Assembly (NCBI GenBank): GCA_045652965.1
Contig: JAZOLI010000063.1
Coordinates: forward strand, 1-6,919
DNA: 6,919 nucleotides
From: Scatosoma sp045652965
Lineage (GTDB): Bacteria; Bacillota; Clostridia; Christensenellales; Borkfalkiaceae
Reading direction: 5' to 3'
The notes under the pieces: model-generated
What the model saw: only the letters and a program-made list of their open reading frames with translations
Databases searched by the model: none
What the model was told of the DNA's origin: nothing
Position numbers and translations under genes: made by a program
In this document: positions 1 to 5,321 of the stretch, one piece after another
How the letters are laid out: each line of letters begins with the position of its first letter
How positions within the stretch are numbered: the first letter of the stretch is position 1

Positions 1-1
1 T

Positions 2-78
<77 letters not shown>

Positions 79-94
79 AAAAGATTGCTTTGAT

Positions 95-123
95 ATTATA
101 GCAAATAAAAATCTTACAGTCAA
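95..123 (-). promoter_or_regulatory. Sigma-A promoter of the tRNA-Val gene
   Basis: On the minus strand, TTGACT (118-123) and TATAAT (95-100) are separated by exactly 17 bp, and TGC before the -10 makes an extended -10. The expected start near position 88 leaves about 10 nt before the mature tRNA 5' end at 78, a typical arrangement for a bacterial tRNA gene. Confidence 0.85.
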
Positions 124-141
124 TCGTTTTTTGTGTGAAAA

Positions 142-184
142 TTTTAAAATTATTAAAACTCGCCCCCTAATCAGGGAGCGAGTT
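142..184 (-). terminator. Intrinsic terminator of the PadR-coiled-coil gene
   Basis: Positions 157-184 form a hairpin: AACTCGC pairs with GCGAGTT (7 bp), then comes one C-A mismatch, then CCCT pairs with AGGG around an AATC loop. Read on the minus strand, the hairpin is followed by a T-rich tail (TTAATAATTTT, continuing T/A-rich to about 142). It begins 15 bases after the stop codon of the minus-strand gene and separates that gene from the tRNA promoter. The interrupted T tract makes it moderate rather than ideal. Confidence 0.7.
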
Positions 185-198
185 AAGCGTTGTTTAGT

Positions 199-2844
199 TT
201 AATTTTTTGAAGCTCGAACAGAGAATAAATAATAGAATGCCACGAAGAAAAGAATATTGAGCAAATAAATCGTGGGAATGATGACGAACGAGAGCAACTG
301 TTTAGGGTCGGATATTTGCGCTTTGAAATATACGGCAACCATCGTAACGATAATCACGGCAATCACGAACACAACCGCCGCAGTTAAGATATACGAAGGG
401 TTTTTGCGTCGTCTTGCTCTGGGCTTATAACCGCAAGCGTAGGTGATTGCGCAAATGATAAAGGTCATAAAACCAAGCGCAAAACCAACGGCAGGATACA
501 CGGCGTTCACGCCGAGATAATCTTTGATAAAGAAAGTAAGTAGGCTTTCAAAGGCGATAATGCAAAATACGATAATCGCGGATTTGAAAAGGGTAAGCCC
601 AACGTTATAGGAGGCGAAGCTGTTGCTAGCTTGCCGTTCGGCGGTAGGGCGAGCGGAAACGTTGATTCTGCCCATGTTTCCTGCGGTGTTAAGCTTGATG
701 CCTTCCGATTGCGCGCGTTCGTGTAAATCGTTGAAATTTGCTTCCGTGCCACGCTCAGACTGTAAAGGATTGGGCGTGTTATAATAATCATAGTGCGCAG
801 GTTGACGTTGCGCATAGCCGTAAGCATATTCGTTGCCCGCCGAATAGGCGTATTGTTGTGAACGGAATTCACGCGCGGCTGCGTTGAGATCGTTTTCTTT
901 TCTAGAAAGTTCAAGTTCGCGTTCACGCAAATCGTTGAGCTGGCGTTGATAGCTTGCCGCTTCATCTGCTGCGCGCGCCTGCATATCTTTTTGCCATTTT
1001 TCCGTTTCTTCTTTTTCTTTTTCGAATTTTGCTCTCTTTTCTTCAAGTTCCGATTTTTCAAGGGCTAAAATCCGCGCGCGTTCTTCAAGCTTTTGTTCTT
1101 CCAAACGCAAGGCGTCGCGTTCATTCTCAAACTTTTCAAGGTTCTCGTTAAACAGCTTCACTTGCGCATTATAGGAGCTCAATTTATCCGCATAATCAAA
1201 TTGTTGGGCAGTGAGAGCGTTTTTACGAGCGATAAAATCAAGTTGTTGTTGATTGTAAATGGTTTGCCGCGCGGAAAACTCTTTTTGCTGTTGTTGGAGG
1301 ATTGCCAAATCTTCTTGAAGTTTGTGATTGCCGCGCAAAAGCTCCGTTTCACGCTCCTGCAAATCTTCGCGAAGTCGCTCGTTTTCTTCCGTTGAAGCGT
1401 TCGTTTGGGTTTCCTTATCGTCCATGGAACGGCGCGCTTCTTGGAGTGCATATTCGCGTTGTGTGACGTCGTAGGTTTGACGATCGATTTCCGAGCGTTC
1501 CGCTTGCAGGGCTTCACGCATGGCGTTCAATTCATCGCGTTCGCGCTGAAGCTGTGCTTTTTGTTCTTCCAAAGCTTCGTTTTCGTTGCGAAGAGTGGAG
1601 CGTTCCACTTCCAAAGTTTCAAGCTGGTTTTTAAGCTCTGCGCGTGTGGAAGAAACCGATTCTTCTGAAAGTTTTGCGTTGTTTACGCTTTCTTGCAGGG
1701 CGTTTTCGCGGGCGATAAGATCCGCTTCCTTTTCTTCAATCGAGCGTTTGTCGCTTTCCAAGCGTTGTTTTTGCGCGTCTAATTGCGCCTGCTGAGCGCG
1801 AAGCTCTAAATCACGGTTGTAAAATTCGGTGGATTTGCTCTCATAATCGCTTTTTAAAATGGAAATGGTGTTTTCCTGCGTGGCGACTGCCGAATTAAGC
1901 GCCGCGATCACTGTTTTTTTCTCGTCAAGCTCTGCTTGCACAGCGGAAAGTTCGGCTTTTGTTTGTTCTAATTCTTCGCTTGTCGCTGCGTTTTTAGAAA
2001 GTTCTTCTAATCTAGCGTTTTCTTGGCGCAGGGAAGCAATTTCATCGTCTTTGTCTTGAAAAGCGATTTGTTGGGCTTCTAAGCGCAATTTTAATTCGCT
2101 AATTTCCGCGTTTTGGCGTTCAAGCTCCGATTTTGCATTGCCGATTTCTCTCTCTTTTTCCGCAAGCGCAAGCTCTTTTGCGGCAATTTCGCCTTCCTTT
2201 TCAGCAAGCGCTTGGCGTTTTTCTTCGAGCTCTTGTCTTTGCTCGTCAACTTTTTCTTTAAGTTCCTTGAAATCGTCCTTTTGAACGCTCAAAGACGAGC
2301 TTTGCGTGGAGAGTAGTGCGCGTTCGCGTTGCAGTTCGTTGCGAAGGTTTGCGAGCGCTTTCTTTTCGTCTTCAATCGCCTGTTCGCGAGCGGCAAGTGC
2401 GCGTTTTAATTCGACAAGCTCGTTTTGTTTATCGGTAATGAAGGAAAAATCATAGTGCGCGTTGCCGTCCGAGATCAAACTGTCGATAATCGTTCTTGAA
2501 TATTCCCAATCGGCAAGATTTTGCTCGGTGAGTTGTTTTCCGCTGTCGGTAAGGGAGAAATATTTTCTTCTGCCGCCAAACGATTGATCGCCATAATAAG
2601 AAGTGACGTATTGTAAGGATTCCAAACGCTTCAAAGCGCTATAAAGGGTGGGTTGCTTAATCGTATACAAACCGCCGCTTTTCTTTTCGATTTCGTCAAT
2701 GATTTCGTAGCCATATTTATCGCCGTCGTACAAACTGCGTAAAATGATCGTGTTGATGTGTCCACGAATCAAATCGGAGCTAATGCCGAAATTTTGTTCT
2801 TCGCCGCCCGTCATGCTTTGAACTTCGTCCATTCTCTCTTCCAT
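199..2844 (-). CDS. Membrane-anchored PadR-family winged-helix protein with giant coiled coil
   Basis: An 881-aa protein of unknown function with a clear three-part architecture. Residues 23-128 match the PadR winged helix: YGYEI at 44-48, PTLYSALKRLE at 65-75 (recognition-helix region), and a wing with GGRRKYFSLTDSGK at 90-103. Residues about 136-663 are almost unbroken Glu/Lys/Gln/Ala/Leu-rich coiled coil. A Tyr-rich segment (about 660-690) and a polar linker follow. Four hydrophobic helices lie near 750-773, 780-803, 818-840 and 849-875. The basic loop KPRARRRK (807-814) and the basic C-terminus suit an N-in/C-in topology, which keeps the DNA-binding domain cytoplasmic. PadR proteins are normally only 100-200 aa and soluble, so this is an unusual fusion. 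The ATG start has AAGGAG 7 nt upstream; Met5 is an alternative. The gene is monocistronic, with its own consensus promoter and terminator. DNA binding is inferred from the family; targets and role (regulation, tethering or sensing) are unknown. Confidence 0.9.
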   Translation of the reverse strand: MEERMDEVQSMTGGEEQNFGISSDLIRGHINTIILRSLYDGDKYGYEIIDEIEKKSGGLYTIKQPTLYSALKRLESLQYVTSYYGDQSFGGRRKYFSLTDSGKQLTEQNLADWEYSRTIIDSLISDGNAHYDFSFITDKQNELVELKRALAAREQAIEDEKKALANLRNELQRERALLSTQSSSLSVQKDDFKELKEKVDEQRQELEEKRQALAEKEGEIAAKELALAEKEREIGNAKSELERQNAEISELKLRLEAQQIAFQDKDDEIASLRQENARLEELSKNAATSEELEQTKAELSAVQAELDEKKTVIAALNSAVATQENTISILKSDYESKSTEFYNRDLELRAQQAQLDAQKQRLESDKRSIEEKEADLIARENALQESVNNAKLSEESVSSTRAELKNQLETLEVERSTLRNENEALEEQKAQLQRERDELNAMREALQAERSEIDRQTYDVTQREYALQEARRSMDDKETQTNASTEENERLREDLQERETELLRGNHKLQEDLAILQQQQKEFSARQTIYNQQQLDFIARKNALTAQQFDYADKLSSYNAQVKLFNENLEKFENERDALRLEEQKLEERARILALEKSELEEKRAKFEKEKEETEKWQKDMQARAADEAASYQRQLNDLRERELELSRKENDLNAAAREFRSQQYAYSAGNEYAYGYAQRQPAHYDYYNTPNPLQSERGTEANFNDLHERAQSEGIKLNTAGNMGRINVSARPTAERQASNSFASYNVGLTLFKSAIIVFCIIAFESLLTFFIKDYLGVNAVYPAVGFALGFMTFIICAITYACGYKPRARRRKNPSYILTAAVVFVIAVIIVTMVAVYFKAQISDPKQLLSFVIIPTIYLLNILFFVAFYYLFSVRASKN

Positions 2845-2851
2845 AACTATT

Positions 2852-2857
2852 CTCCTT
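2852..2857 (-). promoter_or_regulatory. Ribosome binding site of the PadR-coiled-coil gene
   Basis: AAGGAG on the minus strand lies 7 nt before the ATG at 2842-2844. This favours that start over the in-frame ATG four codons later. Confidence 0.8.
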
Positions 2858-2865
2858 TTGTGTAG

Positions 2866-2895
2866 TCTATCTGATAGAGTAGTACTATGTCAGAT
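2866..2895. promoter_or_regulatory. Inverted repeats in the 5' leader of the PadR-coiled-coil gene
   Basis: TCTATC-T-GATAGA is a perfect 6-bp-arm palindrome at 2866-2878. Overlapping it, ATCTGATAG (2869-2877) is repeated in inverted orientation as CTATGTCAGAT (2885-2895), with two extra bases in the second arm. Both lie between the predicted transcription start (about 2933) and the ribosome binding site of the minus-strand gene. They could be an operator for autoregulation, since many PadR proteins repress their own promoter, or a leader RNA structure. The repeats are seen; the function is inferred. Confidence 0.4.
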
Positions 2896-2919
2896 ATAAA
2901 AAGTGTAAAAATAGAAACT

Positions 2920-2938
2920 TTTTATACTTTGTATAAAA
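2920..2938. promoter_or_regulatory. Palindromic candidate operator at the padR-like promoter
   Basis: TTTTATAC-TTT-GTATAAAA is a perfect inverted repeat with 8-bp arms and a 3-bp centre. It sits immediately downstream of the -10 box (2940-2945) and covers the predicted transcription start of the minus-strand gene. A dimeric winged-helix protein bound here would block initiation, so autorepression by the encoded PadR domain is the simplest reading. AT-rich palindromes also arise by chance, so this stays a candidate. Confidence 0.5.
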
Positions 2939-2939
2939 G

Positions 2940-2968
2940 ATTATATCATAAATAGAATAATATGTCAA
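2940..2968 (-). promoter_or_regulatory. Sigma-A promoter of the PadR-coiled-coil gene
   Basis: On the minus strand, TTGACA (2963-2968) and TATAAT (2940-2945) are both perfect consensus with a 17-bp spacer, and TGA before the -10 gives an extended -10. The start is expected near 2933, producing a leader of about 90 nt. Such a strong promoter in front of a large membrane regulator suggests it is held down by a repressor. Confidence 0.85.
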
Positions 2969-3040
2969 GCATATTAGCTAAAAAAACAAGGAAAAATGGA
3001 AAAAAGTGCGTTAAAATTTGCCAAAAATCCCTTTTGATAA

Positions 3041-3069
3041 TTGACATTTTTAAGGAAAAAGCGTATAAT
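3041..3069 (+). promoter_or_regulatory. Sigma-A promoter of the thioesterase-argJ operon
   Basis: TTGACA (3041-3046) and TATAAT (3064-3069) are perfect consensus hexamers with a 17-bp spacer. The start is expected at about 3075-3077, only a few bases before the thioesterase ATG at 3079. The transcript would therefore have essentially no 5' leader and no Shine-Dalgarno sequence. No alternative promoter with good boxes was seen between 2970 and 3040. Confidence 0.82.
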
Positions 3070-3078
3070 GAAATGGTT

Positions 3079-3828
3079 ATGAAATCTTACGAACACATTA
3101 AAGAATTTCAAATTAAATATTGCGATGCAGATTTTAAAGACGAGCTCAAAACTTCGGTTGCGCTTGCGCTTCTTGAAGAAGTGGCTTGTTCGAGCGCGGA
3201 CGAGCTTGGTTTTGGCTATTCGTTTGTAAAGCCGAAAGGGTATGCCTTTATGGTGACGAACATTTGCATGGAATTTTACCGCCCTGCTAAGCTTGGGGAA
3301 ACGGTTGTGCTCAAAACGTGGCCCAATCCGCCCTCTTACGCCATATTTGGCAGAGAATATCAAATGTTTTCTAAAAGCGGGGAACTGCTTATCAACGCTT
3401 CGTCGCGTTGGTGTCTTGTCGATAGGAACACGGGGAAATTGTTGTCGTCGAAAGCGGTAGATAATCAAGATTATTCAACCTATAACACTTCGCGCGTTTT
3501 TGAGAGCGTACAATGGAAAATTCCAGCGTTTAAAAGGGAAGAAGGGGAGCTCAAATTTACCATCACCATTGCAAATTCTGAATATGATCACAATATGCAC
3601 GTAAACAACACTCGCTACGCCGATTATTGTTTCAACTGTTTTTCCATTGAAGAACTTTCAAAACGGAAATTGAAAAATTTTTCCATTTCTTACGTGAAAC
3701 AATGCCGAGAAGGGGCCGTGCTCCAATTTTACCGCAAGTGTGAAGCGGATGGGAGCTATTTGGCGCAGGGCTTTAACGAAGCGGGAGAAATTGTCGTACA
3801 ATCAAAGATTGTATTTGCAGGAGAATAA
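3079..3828 (+). CDS. Acyl-ACP thioesterase (FatA/FatB-like, double hotdog)
   Basis: A 249-aa protein matching the acyl-ACP thioesterase family, which hydrolyses acyl-ACP to free fatty acid and ACP in the cytoplasm. The N-terminal hotdog domain spans about residues 1-130: SVALALLEEVA helix, NICMEFYRPAKLGE strand/turn and ASSRWCLVD. The second hotdog starts near 155 and carries the family active-site block D170-x-N172-x-H174 followed by VNNTRY. The plant-enzyme catalytic Glu, 34 residues after the His, is here Gln208, followed by the conserved Cys209 (YVKQC). The length suits bacterial members. The start is set at 3079 because family homology begins with this Met and the predicted transcription start lies at about 3076; an in-frame ATG at 3073 would fall upstream of it. 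The reading frame is open upstream to 2962, but that extension covers the promoter. The ArgJ-like gene follows after 8 bp, so the two are probably co-transcribed. Confidence 0.87.
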   Translation: MKSYEHIKEFQIKYCDADFKDELKTSVALALLEEVACSSADELGFGYSFVKPKGYAFMVTNICMEFYRPAKLGETVVLKTWPNPPSYAIFGREYQMFSKSGELLINASSRWCLVDRNTGKLLSSKAVDNQDYSTYNTSRVFESVQWKIPAFKREEGELKFTITIANSEYDHNMHVNNTRYADYCFNCFSIEELSKRKLKNFSISYVKQCREGAVLQFYRKCEADGSYLAQGFNEAGEIVVQSKIVFAGE

Positions 3829-3836
3829 GAAATTGT

Positions 3837-5000
3837 ATGCGGAAGAACGGCGTAAATAGACAATTAGAGCCGATTGAAGGGGGTGTTTGCGCGCCCTCGG
3901 GGTTTCGCGCGGCAGGATTTCAATGTCTTGCTTTGATCGTTGGGGACAAGCGCTTTCCTGCGGCAGGCGTATTTTCGCAAAGCGCGGTGGTTGGCGCGCC
4001 CGTTGCGGTGAGTAAAAAGAACCTGTCTTCGGGTTATGCAAGAGCAGTTTTTATCAATAGCGGAGCAGCGAACGTTTTTCAAGAGAACGGGGAGAATTCG
4101 GCAAGGGAGATTTGCAAAGAAGTTGCAAAGCGTTTGCGTTGCGACGCAGGCGAGATCGTGATTGCTTCCACGGGTAAAATCACGCCCCGCTTCGATGCGC
4201 AAAAAATCATACAAAACATTGAGCCTTTAACACAAAAATTAGGCGTTTCACACGAACACAGCGTTGCGGCGGCGCGCAATATTATGACGTCGGATAAGAG
4301 CGTAAAACAGCTTTCTTTTGCCTTTGACGTGGGGGATTATCGTTGTAAAATAGGCGCGATTTTTAAAGGAAATGCTCGCGTTTGCCCGAATATGGCAACC
4401 ACACTTTGTTTTTTAACGACGGACGTGAATATCACTCCGCAAATGCTGCAAAAAGCACTTTCTTCTGCGGTGGGCGAAACGTTAAATATGCTCGATCTTG
4501 ACGGCTTGGCTTCGCCAAACGATAGCGCTTGTATATTGTCAAGTCGCGCGGCGGGGAATTATCAAATTTCCTGCGCCGATTCCGAATATAAAAAATTTGC
4601 TTCCGCTTTGCAAAAAACGCTCACGGAAATTTGTTTTGCCATGATTGAAGACGGCGATAGGAACGCAAAAACACTCGTGTGCGAAGTGCGGGGCGCGAAA
4701 TCCAAGCGCGTGGCGAGGGCGGCGGCAAAAGCGATTGTTTCCGCGAGAATATTTGAACGTAAAGGTTGGCAAACGGACGATTTCATTTGCGCAATTTTGG
4801 GCGCGGGCGAGTCGTTGGAACTTGATAGGGCGGAAATGGTGCTTTCATCGCAAAACGCAAGTGTAAGTTTCATGGTGGACGGCAAATCGATAGCCTTTTC
4901 CGCTGCAAGCATTGCGGATATTTTATCGAGCGACGAGATCGCCCTTCGTATAGACCTAAACGCAGGCAATTACGGCGCGACGGCGTTTTCTCGCCTCTAA
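3837..5000 (+). CDS. argJ: ArgJ-like ornithine acetyltransferase, divergent and C-terminally short
   Basis: A 387-aa ArgJ-family protein. ArgJ transfers acetyl from N-acetylornithine to glutamate (bifunctional forms also use acetyl-CoA) and cleaves itself into alpha and beta chains. Family landmarks are present: GGVCAPSGFRAAG at 15-27, NSG at 74-76, oxyanion-type STG at 111-113, IMTSD at 149-153, KGN at 177-179 (usually KGS), and PNMATTL with the cleavage point between Ala187 and nucleophile Thr188. Other conserved blocks are altered: DGDTSTND appears as DGLASPND (222-229), DGEGATK as DGDRNAK (272-278), and the DPNWGR region as QTDDFI (312-317). The protein ends at ATAFSRL, where normal ArgJ continues about 18 residues (GCDL...YV.INA.Y.T). 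No continuation is visible in the other two frames. An AGGAG sits 13 nt before the ATG, rather far; no better in-frame start exists. Family membership is secure; whether it still performs the ArgJ reaction is not. Confidence 0.85.
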   Translation: MRKNGVNRQLEPIEGGVCAPSGFRAAGFQCLALIVGDKRFPAAGVFSQSAVVGAPVAVSKKNLSSGYARAVFINSGAANVFQENGENSAREICKEVAKRLRCDAGEIVIASTGKITPRFDAQKIIQNIEPLTQKLGVSHEHSVAAARNIMTSDKSVKQLSFAFDVGDYRCKIGAIFKGNARVCPNMATTLCFLTTDVNITPQMLQKALSSAVGETLNMLDLDGLASPNDSACILSSRAAGNYQISCADSEYKKFASALQKTLTEICFAMIEDGDRNAKTLVCEVRGAKSKRVARAAAKAIVSARIFERKGWQTDDFICAILGAGESLELDRAEMVLSSQNASVSFMVDGKSIAFSAASIADILSSDEIALRIDLNAGNYGATAFSRL

Positions 5001-5006
5001 CTTTCC

Positions 5007-5015
5007 TGTGGATAA
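5007..5015 (-). other. Single DnaA-box-like 9-mer
   Basis: TGTGGATAA is the exact reverse complement of the strict DnaA box TTATCCACA. It lies just after the argJ stop codon in AT-rich DNA. No second box is seen nearby and no dnaA/dnaN genes are present, so it is not an origin. It may be a titration or regulatory site, or chance. Confidence 0.3.
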
Positions 5016-5059
5016 CTTAAAAAGTTTTTAAAATTCTTTAAAAGGAGCGTCAAGAAGCG

Positions 5060-5088
5060 TTGACAAACGCGTGCGCGTATGCTATAAT
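5060..5088 (+). promoter_or_regulatory. Sigma-A promoter upstream of the small ORF and carAB
   Basis: TTGACA (5060-5065) and TATAAT (5083-5088) are perfect consensus boxes with a 17-bp spacer, plus an extended -10 TGC at 5080-5082. The start is expected near 5095. The spacer contains the palindrome ACGCG-TG-CGCGT (5067-5078), a possible repressor site. GTCAA/TTGAC (5050-5054/5060-5064) forms a second short dyad overlapping the -35. This is the only good promoter seen between argJ and carA. Confidence 0.82.
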
Positions 5089-5113
5089 AATAAAAATCGT
5101 GCAGAGGATAGAG

Positions 5114-5242
5114 ATGTATTTTACAAAGCAGGTGAAAGAAATGAGAAATGCAGAGTATCGCAGCGGAGCGGCTAATATCGTTCTCGGCGGTGCTCGTTTT
5201 TCCGTTTTTCACAAGGCGTTAGAATTTTCTAAAAAGGACTGA
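5114..5242 (+). CDS. Small 42-aa protein or leader peptide, unknown function
   Basis: An ATG at 5114 has AGAGG 6 nt upstream and lies about 19 nt after the predicted start of a strong promoter. It encodes 42 residues beginning MYFTKQVKEMRNAEYRSG and ending ALEFSKKD: basic, with no signal peptide, membrane helix or Cys motif. An internal ATG at 5141 with AGGTG upstream could give a 33-residue form. The TGA stop (5240-5242) lies inside the 5' arm of the following terminator hairpin. I do not recognise the product. It could be a small standalone protein, a leader peptide controlling carAB by coupled transcription-translation, or part of a small RNA. Three Arg residues are scattered rather than clustered, so it is not a classic arginine leader. 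The frame open further upstream to 5060 is discounted because it would start within the promoter. Confidence 0.5.
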   Translation: MYFTKQVKEMRNAEYRSGAANIVLGGARFSVFHKALEFSKKD

Positions 5243-5266
5243 TTTTCAAAATCAGTCTTATTTTTT
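5237..5266 (+). terminator. Intrinsic terminator between the small ORF and carA
   Basis: GACTGATTTT (5237-5246) is followed by C and then its perfect complement AAAATCAGTC (5248-5257), with the T-rich run TTATTTTTT at 5258-5266. The stem is stable at its base and followed by U's, as required for Rho-independent termination. It overlaps the last codon and stop of the small ORF. Because no good promoter is seen between here and carA, it may act as an attenuator for carAB rather than as an absolute stop. Confidence 0.82.
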
Positions 5267-5310
5267 GGAAAAAACCTGCTCAATCAATTAAAAAAATAAA
5301 TTTACATAGA

Positions 5311-5316
5311 TAGGAG
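5311..5316 (+). promoter_or_regulatory. Ribosome binding site of carA
   Basis: TAGGAG lies 5 nt before the ATG at 5322. It rules out the in-frame GTG at 5316, which overlaps the Shine-Dalgarno sequence itself. Confidence 0.85.
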
Positions 5317-5321
5317 TGCTT

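Noticed and set aside
507..1061. 184-aa open frame on the minus strand, Lys/Asn-rich
   Set aside because: It lies in another frame inside the coiled-coil coding region; its low-complexity composition follows from repeated Glu/Lys codons, and it has no ribosome binding site or family motif.
2962..3078. N-terminal extension of the thioesterase frame
   Set aside because: These 39 codons are not part of the family, overlap the -35/-10 of the gene's own promoter and lack a ribosome binding site.
3068..3082. Mini-ORF (M-K-W-L-stop) overlapping the thioesterase ATG as ATGA, with AAGGA 11 nt upstream
   Set aside because: It lies upstream of the predicted transcription start, so it would only matter if a further upstream promoter existed; none was seen.
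2974..3468. 164-aa open frame antisense to the thioesterase
   Set aside because: Fully opposite a recognisable thioesterase, very Arg/Phe-rich as typical of antisense frames, and it would cover the divergent promoters.
5001..5045. Terminator directly after argJ
   Set aside because: The AAAAAGTTTTT-type repeats here are purely A/T with no GC stem, so no intrinsic terminator can be claimed.
5095..5321. PyrR-binding attenuator or arginine leader upstream of carA
   Set aside because: No convincing PyrR-type conserved loop was found, and Arg codons in the 42-aa ORF are not clustered; only a generic terminator/leader arrangement can be supported.
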